Shown here piece after piece: positions 44,443 through 60,949 of a stretch of DNA of 64,000 nucleotides. Location of the stretch: NCBI GenBank assembly GCA_025201345.1, contig JAIXMG010000034.1:62001-126000 (forward strand), in the 5' to 3' direction. The position numbers and the translations under genes are program-made. Positions within the stretch are counted from its first letter, which is position 1. Each line of letters starts with the position of its first letter. Below the pieces are notes generated by a model. That model worked only from the letters and a program-made list of their open reading frames with translations, did not search any database and was not told where the DNA came from. Source of the stretch: Thamnidium elegans (taxonomy: Eukaryota > Mucoromycota > Mucoromycetes > Mucorales > Mucoraceae).

Positions 44443-44978
44443 CTATTCGCGCAAAAAAACAAAACAAAAATAGCCTGGGTGATTGTTACGTAATTCATTA
44501 ATTTGTGTTGCCGCATTTAATAATAATGAACGGCAATCTGCAAGCATATAAAGATAACGTTGAGCATTATCTTGATTGTCATCCTTACTAATTTCAAGAT
44601 CTAAGACATCAAATGGACGGAAAACTCCAGAGACCAAGTATTGTAGTTTTTTGAGCGATATGTCTTGTTTCGTCTGGTAGCGGTTCATCTTTCTTGCTGC
44701 GACTGGTACTGTATCAGATGGTTGATAATGAAGGTTTTCAACCGGGGGATATCTTTCAATGGTTTTCTTACGTTCATCATCTGTAAGAATTGAAGATGTA
44801 AATAAAGGTTCATCAAGTGACAGTAACTCAGTTAAGAATTCTGGAGGGGTCCAAGTATAAGAAAGACGCACTTGTAAATTTTGCGGGAGGTTTGAGCCTG
44901 TTGAATCATTTGTTCTAACTGAGCCAAGCGTTGCTGCATGTTAAAAATTGTTTGATCCAGAGAACTATTTGAATCCAT
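44443..44978 (-). pseudogene. Retroelement-type ORF fragment with a frameshift
   Basis: From ATG 44978 the frame starts MDSNSSLDQTIFNMQQRLAQ (coiled-coil-like). A one-base shift near 44890 leads into LPQNLQVRLSYTWTPPEFLT and on to residue ~170, with a helical region (LKKLQYLVSGVFRPFDVLDL, LADCRSLLLNAATQINELR). It ends abruptly in the inverted-repeat-like region at 44443. I do not recognise a named domain; layout and position in transposon debris suggest a retroelement first ORF. It could also be a decayed host gene. Confidence 0.45.
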
Positions 44979-45453
44979 AATTGCGGTGCTGACCGAGCGA
45001 AAAAGAAGATTGACCTTATACTAGAAATCAAGAAAAACTTTGTTTATATACCTTATTTTATTTTATTTCTTATTTTACTTTAACTATTTTAACTAACTAT
45101 TTTATTTCTTATTTTGTTTTAACTATTTTCGCCGATTTATAATAAAAGGAAGATTAAAGCAAATCAGATTTCTTATTTTGTATTTGAGTGTCTCACACGA
45201 TTATAGTAGAATTTATTCGACATTTGAATGTAACAACATAAAATTACAAGGTGATAGGTGAATTGTATTGCAGAATTATGAAAGATGTGCGTCATCAGGT
45301 AGTCACAGCTACCTTTTTATGTATTTATGTTTTGAATCTAGTTTTTTACCCTTTTTACCAACTCCATTTATTTAGGTTTTTTTTAAAACCAAAAAATTAA
45401 ATAGTTGGAATAAAATCAACCTTTCTCCTTTTAAAAACACTTATTTTTATATA
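44979..45453 (+). promoter_or_regulatory. Upstream region of MED25
   Basis: AT-rich, with a T/TA-rich stretch before the ATG (CTTATTTTTATATAATG). No specific factor sites assigned. It separates the transposon block from host genes. Confidence 0.35.
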
Positions 45454-49607
<4,154 letters not shown>

Positions 49608-49747
49608 TTAACAAAACACTCGCTCACACAAAAAAATCCCTCTTTTTTATTTATATATAATTTATATATATAATCCTACATTTGTCCACATTCTATATAA
49701 AAATTAATAACTAGATATACTCTTAATTTTCTACCATGCTCCATTAA

Positions 49748-50586
49748 TTATTTACCAGTGATTTTAACGTTTAACTTGGGACGGTTGTTGGGTCCAGTAG
49801 ATACGTTTTCAATTTTACGAAGGGTCAATAATCCATCAATTAGGCGACCAAAAACAACGTGTTTACCGTCTAAAAATTCACAAGCATCGCAAGTGATAAA
49901 AAATTGACAACCATTTGTGTTGGGGCCAGAATTAGCCTATATATAAACGTTTTAGACAAGGATTGTACTTTTTTCCTGTTACGACTTTACCATTGACAAT
50001 AAACCAGCACCTGTATGTTTTTCTTTAAAGTTTTCGTCTTCAAATTTATCTCCGTAGATACTCATTGATCCTGTACCGTCACCCTTCAAAAAATCCCCAC
50101 CTTGGATCATAAAATCTTTGATAACCCTATATTCGTTTGTCAGTATATTGATATACTTGATTTAATCGATACTTACCTGTGGAATAAACAGTTTTTAAAA
50201 CCTTGAGGTTGTCCGTTACGCCTATTTTTATTTAAAAAAAAAGTTGTTAGTCTTTCCGCTATTCTGTCGCCTAAAAAATATCGTTTTACTTGTATTCTCC
50301 TGTACATAATTGTCTATAGAAACATATAAGTGTCTGAAAAAAAAAAAAAAAAAAAAAAAACTAATTTTTAAAATCATTAATATACCTGAAATTTTCTGCT
50401 GTCTTGGGAACAATGTCAGAGAATAACTCCATCTTCATGCGTCCAGCGGCAACTTCTCCAATAGAGATGTCAAAAAAGACGACAGGTCTCTCTACTTGAG
50501 TGTCTAGTATTTACGTATTGTCAGTTTTTTTTTTATTTTTTTTTTGTTATTTATAGTTCCAGTATATTCGTACTTTTCTTATCCAT
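49748..50586 (-). CDS. PPIH: Cyclophilin H-type peptidyl-prolyl cis-trans isomerase
   Basis: Six exons: 50586-50574, 50503-50386, 50313-50290, 50221-50177, 50126-49991, 49936-49748, giving 174 residues, the usual single-domain length. Exons 1 (13 nt) and 3 (24 nt, encoding QLCTGEY) are very small and were missed by simple ORF reading. The sequence carries the H-type start [20 protein letters not shown] and active-site landmarks [35 protein letters not shown] and [14 protein letters not shown], ending in [10 protein letters not shown]. Cyclophilin H belongs to the U4/U6 snRNP and assists spliceosome assembly; that role is taken from the family. Paralog choice within single-domain cyclophilins is by these motifs only. 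Confidence 0.9.
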
Positions 50587-51238
50587 ATTCGAAATTGTTT
50601 AAAAAGGAAAGAATAAACCAAGCTAAGCCATGGAACTGGATACTATGGTGATAAAAACTGTCTGCCCAATCAAGGACGTTGTGACTTTCTAATTTGTGAA
50701 TTTCGCGTTTAATGCAAAGTGTACATTGAATCACAAGAATAATTTTAAAAAAAGATAGATAGGAGGGTTTCTTAGAAACTATAAAATAATTTCCTTATAA
50801 ATCGCAAGTGTGCACTGAGAGTTTCCTCTGTTAATAAAATCAACCATGTAATAATTTTAATGTAAGCTACGCTTTTTTGTTATCACAATTATGGCAATTC
50901 TGTAAATATGGTAACAAGAGCCCTGTCTGTCAAACAATTATAAAAGTAGAAATATCAAAGCAAAAAAAAGTAGTTAATCGTTATATTTGGGGGGGGGGAG
51001 GTTTCATGGTGAAAGTTTATGTTTACTAATCATATTTTTTTTTTTGAATGTCTGAAATGAGCTGCAGTGTGCTGTATAATATATATATGAGGGGAATTAA
51101 TAATGGAAGTTTAAAAAAAGTTAAGAAAGGAAGAGTAGAAGAATAGGGGATCTTTTTCAAAAGAAAAAAAGATTTTGCATAAGTGTAGAATTAATGAATA
51201 GTAAGTGCGGGGAGGGGGGAGGGGGGAAATATTGATCT
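50587..51238. other. Intergenic region between PPIH start and NF1 end
   Basis: Holds the PPIH promoter and NF1 3' UTR. G runs (GGGGGGGGGAGG at about 50990, GGGGAGGGGGGAGGGGGG at about 51210) and A/T tracts. No further gene seen. Confidence 0.5.
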
Positions 51239-54200
51239 CTAACGTTGATCAGTAATATTTCCTAATAACTTACTGGCTAATTTTGCATTTCTGGCCACGT
51301 TAGTTTTAATGGCTCCGAATGTGGGGTCACCTAAAGATGAAAACTTCAAATTCTCTAATCCCCATTTCTGTGTACGTTTAATGGTTGCTTGTCCTACAGA
51401 ATTGAAAGCAGGTTCAGAACAAGCTGTCATTAAAATGTTCTTGACTGCTTCAATTACATCTTGATTTTGACTGTTTACAACCATTTGGTTCATTTTGGGG
51501 AGTAAAGATTCGTAACTAAAATAAAATAAATAAAAAAGATAAGACTATTTGTTTTTTTTTCTTATTATAAACTATAACTTACACAAGAGAGAATACTTCA
51601 GGAACCGAAATAGCAGCATCGGCTAATAAGCTATACAAAAACAAGCGCTCTGATTCATTTTCAGAAGCATTTAACAAAGTAACAAGTAACGAAATAAGTA
51701 ATAATGCAGTACTGTTATCCGGAATTTCTAGAATGTCAAATAATCCTGCGTGCGATGACCCAAAGTCAATACCATCTAAATCAACATCGCTTATACCAGC
51801 CAAGCGCAATAATTCTCTTAATGTATCATCCTTTGCAGCAAATGGTAAAAGGCCGGCAAGGTATCCCAAAGTTCTAGCTTCGATAATATCTTGTTCAACG
51901 GACCGTTTACAATCAATCTCTAAAAATACCGTAAGACATTGGAAAACAATATCTTTGATATCACATTGTTTCAATCCTCTCAACAAAATAACTGCAACTG
52001 CAAAAGAAAAGTAATTATCAAAGTTGACGCCACACGCTTCATCCAACTCGTGTGATACATCTCCCAAATCAATTCTGGCTTCCAATAAAACCTCCTCTAT
52101 AGAACGATGAGTAAACAATTTACGAGAATCAAGAGCACGAAGTACAGATTGAAGGAAACGAACAGCAGCTGGGAAAGTATCTGGGTGACCTACTTGTACT
52201 AGAGAAATAGCCAACCAAAACAAGTGTAATAAATATCTTGAGTCAGAAGGTAAGTTATCAATAATGTTACTAAGACACATCATAATACTAATGATCAGGC
52301 TTGAATCGGTTTCATTAAAGATAGCCAAGGCACCCTTAAGAGCTACCAATATCTGATAAATAAGGTCATCATCTACTTCATCTTGAGCTAGACATCCAAG
52401 TGTAACAAAAGACCTTGGTTGGATAGCAGGATTGAAATAAAAGGCTGTACTTGTAACCAATCCCATCCATCTTGCTCTCCACATATTGGCAATATCAACG
52501 GTCGGTGCTCCAAAGTTTAATGCATCTAATAAGAGACGAATGATATTCTGAAGCGAGGAAAGATCGATTGATTCAGCGAAATCTGTTGTGGTTTCGTTAG
52601 TAATGGTAAATGCATTTGCATGCTGCTTTGTTAATCCGAAAGATACACGGTTTTTACTATCACAGACATCATTTAAAACAAAGTGAAGTTTCTTGATATT
52701 TTCATCAACTAACGGAATACCCATTGTACATAACGTGTGAATGGTATTTACGACCAGTTCATGGACCGACGTTCTAATAAGAGTTGGACCAGTAACAACC
52801 AGTATAGAGACAATGTGGAATATTTCGGGTATATAGGGCATCACAGGACCCGTGTTATTGAACGAAAGCATAAGTATAAAACGTAGCATAACGGCAATTT
52901 CATTCCAAGAGGGGTGCTCTATCAAATGTCTACAAGGTTGAATTGAAGTTCTTTCGATCACTCTTCTCATTCGACTAATCACCTTTCCGCGGATAGAAAC
53001 ACTAGACATGGTCACGAGCGTATCTGCAATAATTTCTGCCTGAACTGAGCCAACTCCGTTTTCAACAGAATATTGTACGAAACAATCAATTACTAAATTA
53101 ATGATATCATCGATTTCTGCAATAGTTTTCCATACTCTAGCTTGAATGTGTTTATACAACTAAGGGTAATAAAAGCTTAGTAAGAGTAATGAATTAATTA
53201 GTTAAATAAAGAATACTAACCTCAACTCTTCGCACGGTCAAGTCAATTAATAATCGGATGACATCCTTAGTCTTTGATAAATTCTTTTTGTGATCATCAG
53301 GTGAATGTCTAACGAATACAGCCAAGTTCTTTAACCAAGGTACCATATAATCCAAACATAATTGACGCATTGGCTCACTTGACTTTAAGAAGCCAATAAA
53401 CGCTTCATTTAAGAACTCCAGAGTCAGGTGAATCTCGGATTGTGCAAGACTTTCACTGATACTGACAATAAAATCGGAGCTATTGGAAGGGATGCACAAA
53501 TCTAAGTTAAAAATTTTACATTTTGGTAAGGATAGATATACTGGTATAAAAACAAAAGGAAGGCCCTTATTTTGCTTTTTAAAAACAGAAATATCTTACC
53601 TTTAGCGTTAAGTAGTTGGTTACCAATATCAAACCTGAAGGATAAACCAAGCGAATATAATAAATTATATGCAGCTAATCGAAGTGCAGGGTCTTCACTA
53701 CCTACATTGAGTAGCGCCATATTGAGTAACCTTCCTGGAACATCGTTGGGCCGTATTGCGCGCTCATTGATTGTAGTTGGTTTAGAAGTCTCGTAGCGCT
53801 GTTTATTATGGCGAAGATGCTTTGAAAAAAAAATGTTAACAATTAGTATTCCTTTTTCTTTTTTCTTTTTTTTTTATATCTCAGCATTGTAGTACAATGG
53901 CTAATGAACAAGAGAAAAAAGACTTGTTGTTGTTGTATACTTACAGCTAATATGGTATCTCTCTTTGTTGAAGAAAGTACCATGGTAGATTTTCCTCTGT
54001 CATATTTAATGGATATTTCACCACCATTTTCAGGTTTGGAAGATGGAAGAGCAATCATATCGTCAAGGTCAGCAATATGATACACGTCTCTTAAAATAGA
54101 GTTTAAGTTGTACAAAATTTCTTGCTTTTTCATCTGAAAGTTTACACGAAACAATTAAAATTTTATCACACCATTTTTTTTTACCCAAACAACTTACAGT

Positions 54201-57200
54201 GATTACTTGCATATGTTCCGGCCCAATCTTAACAGTAACAGCAATAGAAGATCGTATATTAGTAATTCTTGTTACTGGGTATATAGTTACACTAGCTTCT
54301 TTTTCGAGATCAACTAAAAAAACAAAATTTTGTAGGTTAAAAAAAAGGTTTGCTGCATTTTTCGTCATGGGCATCTGTATATTTTTTTATATTACCTGTT
54401 TCTTTGGGTAACCGAATTTCACTTAAAGCAATATGTTCAGAAAGTTCACCCAAGCTCGTTGAAAAGTGAGTTCTTTTGACAAGTTTGTTAATAATTACGC
54501 GGGGTAATTTTCGGATGTATTTTTGTAAATAAGTATTTGGGTTATAAAGGTGAAGTGACACCAAATAATCATTCATTTCACTAAACACCAATTGAAAAAA
54601 CTGAGTTAACCAGTGAATAGGAATAGCACGAGTGGAACAAAATCCTGTCGTATCAAATAATAATTCAAATGGATTATTTAAATGAGGTTCCATCACCTAA
54701 AAAAAAATGTGTGTGATAAGGATTTTTTTTTTTAACACACATGAAAAAAATAATTGATGTATCACACTTACTCGTAGCATGTAGTACACTAGTAACTCAA
54801 AATCCATCGCATCTGCATCAATACTACGAGAAATCATATAGAACACGGGTCTTCCCCCCTTTGAGGTACTACCTAAATAAAACAAATTTTGGGCACTAAT
54901 TACAGATAGATCACGATAACCATTTCGACGCATAAATTCGCTATAGTAATGGTTACTATTGGTAATAGCATAATTACGAGCGTACGTAAGTTCAGAATTA
55001 GGAATTTCAGAAGGTCTTCCAAGTTGAGCTAATAAAGTAGAAAGTCTATCTAAAGTCTTTTTACGTCCCAATAGAGATTGAGTTTCATGAGCACCTTTTA
55101 CAATTCTTCTCCCTGTTAAATCGCGCGACATACGCTCCAAGTTATCTGAAAGATATTTATGAAGTTTGACATATCCAGTTTGATCTACACGTACAGTACC
55201 AATCGGATCATCTGCAGCAGTAGGAGGAAGTGTAGAAATTGATCTTAAAAAGTTAGTTACCTTGTAAATATTGCTAGTTAAGAAATCATTGAGGACAATC
55301 ATGTGAGTTTCTTTGGATCCGAAAAGGACATTATTAGCTAAATTTTGCATTACACGAGTTGCCTGTAAAAGAATCTTTCGGGCGTTGGGACTTTTTGGCA
55401 AAGCATTCTTTGCGAATCCTGCATGTTCGGGTGTTAGGATAGCAGGTCCAAATAGTCTTAGGAATACAAATCCACCAACCGCGGTTGATTTAGCTTCCGG
55501 AAATCGATTACTTACTGCTTCACTGATTAAAGAAAGCTCTTCACGGAATATTCTATACGGATATGTTTAATATAATAGAAATAAAAATTTAGATTTATAA
55601 TTATTATTACCTGGGTGCACTATCAACAGAATTACAAATAGCACTCAAGAATAACTCTGTAGCATAAATAACATTCTTTTTGTTAACCAAAACTTCCTCA
55701 GCAGAAATAACTTTTTGGGGATCCAATTCCCAGGTTAATTGTTCTTCCGGTAAGGCATTAATTGCTTCCATTACAGGTTGTAACGTGATACGAATATAAT
55801 CAAGGCAGGATAGTTTGGCGAAGATCGATAAAATTCGTGTGGCCATCGTTGTACCTCTAAATAAAGTTGCCTCTTGTTCTATTTTCCGACAAAATTAGTA
55901 TCCCTCCTCTAGACTAAGTTTCCTTCTTTCTATTTACCTGTAAGGGAAATTTCTTTTTGTACAACTGCTTTCAATAGTGGAACCACTTTTCCACGAGATT
56001 CAAAACAAATTAATAGAATTTCGGATACACCAGTTGTATCAGATGATGGGCACACTTCACATAAAGACATGACAATTTCCATGTCGGCATCCACAAGCAT
56101 CTAAATAAAAATTAATTAATTAAAAAAAACAACAACAACAACAACAAATATTTACATCAATCAATTTTTCATATCGATCCGTCATGACGCTTTCTCCCAG
56201 CGTTTCAAATTCAGTGCCTTGATTCAAGATATTGGTTAATACTTGCATAAATGCCGTGCGCGTTTCTTGATCATCATCATAACCCATTGACAACGAATAT
56301 TTTAAACCTGCATCGACATTAGCGCTTAAAAGATGAGACATGGCTAAAATAGTGAGTTCCTTCATTTGAGCCCATTCCTGGTAAGATTCACCCGATATAC
56401 TAGCGGGTGCATTTAACGACTTTAAAGAAGATTCTCTGGGTCCCATATACCCATTAAATCCATTAGTAATACCCTTTGCTTCCCTTTCCGTTTGTTTGTA
56501 TCTATCCAACAACTTTCTGAAAAAGTTAAAATATTTTAAAAACAATTTACTCTTGATCGAAAAAATATCTGCTGGTCGAACAGCTTCAGGAGGTTGAAGA
56601 GGAAGTTGTTGAAGTAAGCTTACGATCGATTTAAGACAAGCATGATCTAAATCCTTTTGCAGTCTTTCTGCTTGTTGACCTGTTTCTACATGTTTCCTTT
56701 GCTATATGTATATGTAAAAGATTAAAGAGTATGTTTCGCTTTTTTTATTTTTTTATTTTACGGTTGCGTTACTTACCAATGCAAAATCACTTGTCCATTC
56801 AACACTAATTTCTAATAATTTATTACGCAATCTCATTTCATCACGAAGGACAATATGTTCCTTCTTTTGCATCACTGCTTCTATTAATAAACACATTTTG
56901 ATCTTGATACGTAATGTAATGTAAGTATTAGGTAGTTTGTTGAGATAATCTGCAAATTGATGGATCAGTGTACTGAAATCGATACTCAACAGGCAATCAC
57001 CAGGATCAACTAATCGGTCCAAGATCAAACGCAATACCAAAACTGATTGTTCAACAAATAACTTGTTTTGTGGACTACGGATAGCATCTCCATTGGAATC
57101 AAAGCACTTGTTCATATAAGATTCAAGATGACGGAACAAGATGACGTACAATGCCGGGGACAAATCATTGCCCAATGTATCTTTTACTCCTTCACGAATA

Positions 57201-60131
57201 TAAACGTTTTCAGACACAAGCATATCTGACATATCATTAATAAAACGATCTACCATCAATAAAGGCTCGCTAGCTGATGAGACTCTTTTAGGCGTGCTTA
57301 AAGATCCAGTTGTATCAATTTCTACCAAACAACATCCACCTAATGCAGCCAAGAATCCAGTAAAATTTTGCCATTCCACAGCCTTTTCTTCATAATGATC
57401 CAAATTGTGTTGTGGTTTAATGATGGTAGCAGGTCGGTTTTTATCGTTACGAGCAACAGTCGGTAATTTCTTGCTGCTGCTTGTCAATACAGTCGAATTA
57501 GTCGACGCAATCAACGTACTAGGAGCCGAACTACCATTTGCACTTCCCGTAATAGACACACTTTCAATTGAATTATCATCAGGAAAATCATCTGTGTATC
57601 TACTCATCAACAAGGTCAAATGCTTCCAACGTTTCCAAGCTTCTTCCCATGCTGCCATATTTCCAGGTGTATGTTGATAAAGCAATCTTAAATATTTTCT
57701 AATTCTCTTTTGTTGAGCCTTTCTTCCAATAAATCGAGAATCTTCAGCAGATAATTCATCATAGACTTTAAGATTACATGCCAATGTAATCATATTGACC
57801 TCTCCGCCTTCTTCCAAATCAACAATTTTGGATTCCTTACATAACATACCGATACATTTGGAAGCGTCGTCACAAATATCTTTATTAGCTGAACATAATG
57901 AAACAAGTAAAGCTACTTCAAGTGAGATAGATGCCTGCAGTCTTTCTCGCAAATTAGAGCTTTCAGGGGTTAAAAGGGACTAAAAAAAATTGTTCAGTAC
58001 AATAAATTAAAATAATGATAAAATATATATCTTCTTTACTTGATGACTTTTTAAAAAGACATTTCTAGTCTTAAATAACCTGATTAGCAAATCCAATAAC
58101 CCTTTTAAATTATTATCATTGGATTTATTATCCATCATTTGTCTTGATAAATGGAAGATAGCTGGCGAAGTAATTTTCCAAAAGCTAGGTAATAAAAGTT
58201 CAGTAGGGCCCCAATGAATGATATAATCGGGTTGGTGCATCTTGACCAGTAACTCCGCTGCACACTGCCTAATTGTTTGTACAGGATGTTGGAATAACGT
58301 GGTTAAACCAACCATAAACCCACTATTTTGGTCCACGCGGTCGGTATCCGATCCCAATAGAGCTAATTTAGAATCAATACGAAACAATCGAAGCATATCC
58401 AATAATAACTCAACTCGATTATTATGCGCACTATGTGTTTCCTTCTTTTTACTACACGCAGTACTTGTCATATCCAATCGAATTGTCAATAAGAACAATT
58501 TTCGAAGTTGTTTACAGAGCCCATAATATAAAGAAGAGATCGTCGGATTCCAAGGTAAATGATTTTCTTCTTGTGCAATAATTAAACAGGCCTTGACGAA
58601 GGACAATTTAAACAAGATGGGTACACCTTCTTCAACGCAAGAAGGGATGGTAGTATTAAGGGTGTCTTCAGGATGTAAACGAATACGTGATAGAATAAAA
58701 TCGGTGGTTAGAGTTTGTTGATCGATAGTGTAACCAAGCATAGCTAGTGTTGATTCTGAACTAGGCGGTTTATTAAAATCCCACACTTTTTCTTTTAAAT
58801 CTACTTCTACGTCTGCGGCGATCGATCGCAAGATGGATTCATTATTAGGTGGAACGTAAGTAGCTGCTTTACACAAATCAACATAGCAAACTGCAGCAAC
58901 ATCTACATTTCGAGTGGATTGTAACGACTTTTTTAATAGACTGAGGAAATTGGTTCTTCGGTTAAGTGTAGGAGGTGTATCTAAAAATGCTTGCATTAAA
59001 AATTCGGGTGAAAGTACTAATAAAATAGTTTGTAAAGGCCAAAGTACAGCCTTCTTTCTCGAGTTATCAGCTGTTGAACTACACATATCAAATAAAACTT
59101 CTGATCCGGAAAGTAATCGTGCATCACTTGAACATACTTCAGCAAACTGTGAAGGATAAGCTTCAATCCATCTCCATACAGCTCTACGCATCATTTTTGA
59201 GAATAATAATTTACCTTGTTGTCTCATATGAAGATAATACGGATTCAGTTCTATATAATAGATTATTAATACGCTAAAAAGATCAAATAAAGAAGAAGAA
59301 AAATACCTGCAAAAATGATATAAAGTCTTTGTCTAGTTAAACAACTAGATTCTAACATTCTAATTTCAGGAGGAATATCTTCAGCAGCACCATTGATAGA
59401 ATCGAGGCTGATAACAGCATGCTTAATTTTAGAGTAACAAGCATCCCAGTTACTAGCACTTATATAATACAAAATCTTTGAGGAGGCCTTATAAATGTCA
59501 GTAATTAGACTGAGTTTGATTTGTTCATAGGTATATCCGTTTTCGTTATCGCTAAAGTCAATAATAGGTGAAGAATTTTGATTTGTTTGTTCTGCATTGG
59601 TAGATTCCTCGATCAAATGGTACTGTGTAATATATCTACTCATCAACACAAGTACAAATGCAACCAACGGTGCATCTAAAGAAGGTAATTCGACCACTAA
59701 TTCATTGGATGGAGTATCAGGGTGCTTCTCCTTTTCCAAGTCACGACAATGCTGCCAGTGATGCTGCAAACATGCAGACAACAACCGAAGAACAAATAAT
59801 TTAGATTGCATTACATCCACAGGAACATTTTGTTCAAAGATTTGATGTGTCTTTTTTTAAGGGTTAAATTTTTCGAATAGTAAGCAAAGAATAGACTTTT
59901 ATTTTACCTTTGATACGTTTTCTAATACACAAGCCAGTGTGTTTGTGACAATTGTCAGTCTATATTTTGACAATTCAATAATTGCTGCCACTATAAAAAC
60001 CAAATTAAAATAAAATAAAAAAAGTTTTTTTTTTTATTTATTGTACCTGTCTGCTTTACAATAGGATCTTGTTCCACTGACTCTATTTTTCGACCACTTT
60101 TATAAGGTAACTTTAAATAAGTTAGCAAATA

Positions 60132-60168
<37 letters not shown>

Positions 60169-60253
60169 GGTACGATCCCAAATGACATGTTCTACTTACT
60201 TGAACAGAAACTCGATGAACGAGATTTCCAATAAGTTTGGCGCTTGTTCTCAT
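51239..60253 (-). CDS. NF1: Neurofibromin/IRA-type Ras GTPase-activating protein
   Basis: Seventeen exons join in frame: 60253-60200, 60110-60047, 59990-59908, 59850-59307, 59250-58040, 57979-56777, 56701-56156, 56100-55938, 55878-55611, 55552-54772, 54696-54396, 54313-54198, 54133-53945, 53819-53600, 53501-53221, 53159-51583, 51515-51239; 2625 residues, close to animal neurofibromin. The RasGAP domain (~1230-1560) shows the arginine finger in TLFRGTTMATRI (about R1297) and the signature FVFLRLFGPAILTP (~1405-1420). A Sec14-like lipid-binding segment (GRPVFYMISRSIDADAMDFE, ~1600-1750) and a PH-like part follow. The C-terminal HEAT-type repeats contain NMALLNVGSEDPALRLAAYN and ILMLSFNNTGPVMPYIPEIF, clearly neurofibromin-like. 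It should switch off Ras by speeding GTP hydrolysis at membranes. No frameshift or missing key residue. It lies head-to-tail with PPIH and MRD1. Confidence 0.95.
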
Positions 60254-60789
60254 TCTATTGTTTTACTCTTTTTTCAAGAAAAAAAAAGAATGAAAAAACA
60301 AAGAACAAAAAAAAAAGGGAATTGAAAAAGGGAAAGAGAGGGGCAAAGAGCGCGAAATGATAGAAAAAGGAGATTATAAGATCGCACAAGATTATTACGG
60401 TTAAAATGAAAGTTTTTTAGAGTGTTACCTGAAGGGTGATTGCACGGATCGCCTGCACCTGTCCGCTTTTTTTTTTTTTTACTCAGCTATTTTATGTTTA
60501 AAGCAAAGCGGGATAAGTAATCGGTATCTTAACCTTTTTAAAAAAGGCGGATGTTTGATTTTTAAACTTCGGGAATAAAAAGTCCTTCTAATGTGTAAAA
60601 TACCATCTTTATAAAAAGTCGTGGGTAGTACAACCTAAAATAATCAAGGCACAAACCCAAGCTCTTTCTTTTTTTACTCAAGAAGCTTAAACTTCTCATC
60701 TTATTTATAGAGTAAAAAGGGGGAGGGAGGGAGGGGTATACATTATGCTGTAACTTTAGACTATTTTCATATAGAAACTAACATAACTA

Positions 60790-60824
<35 letters not shown>

Positions 60825-60949
60825 AACAAAATATAAAAAGGGAATATTCCCAAACATTGACATGGTTTCACGATAAAAAAAAAAGTTAACGGTATTTTAG
60901 TTCTCGCAATGTTGTACTACAGGTTAAATACTATTTTATTATAAATCTT
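60254..60949. other. Intergenic region between NF1 start and MRD1 end
   Basis: NF1 upstream region plus MRD1 3' UTR. Contains a poly-A tract of about 30 (60791-60822) and purine-rich sequence (GGGGGAGGGAGGGAGGGG, about 60720). No gene seen. Confidence 0.5.

Noticed and set aside
56516..56551. Apparent intron in NF1 (GTAAAT...TTCAG)
   Set aside because: The frame is open straight through, and splicing would shift the phase relative to the following RKLLDRYK segment.
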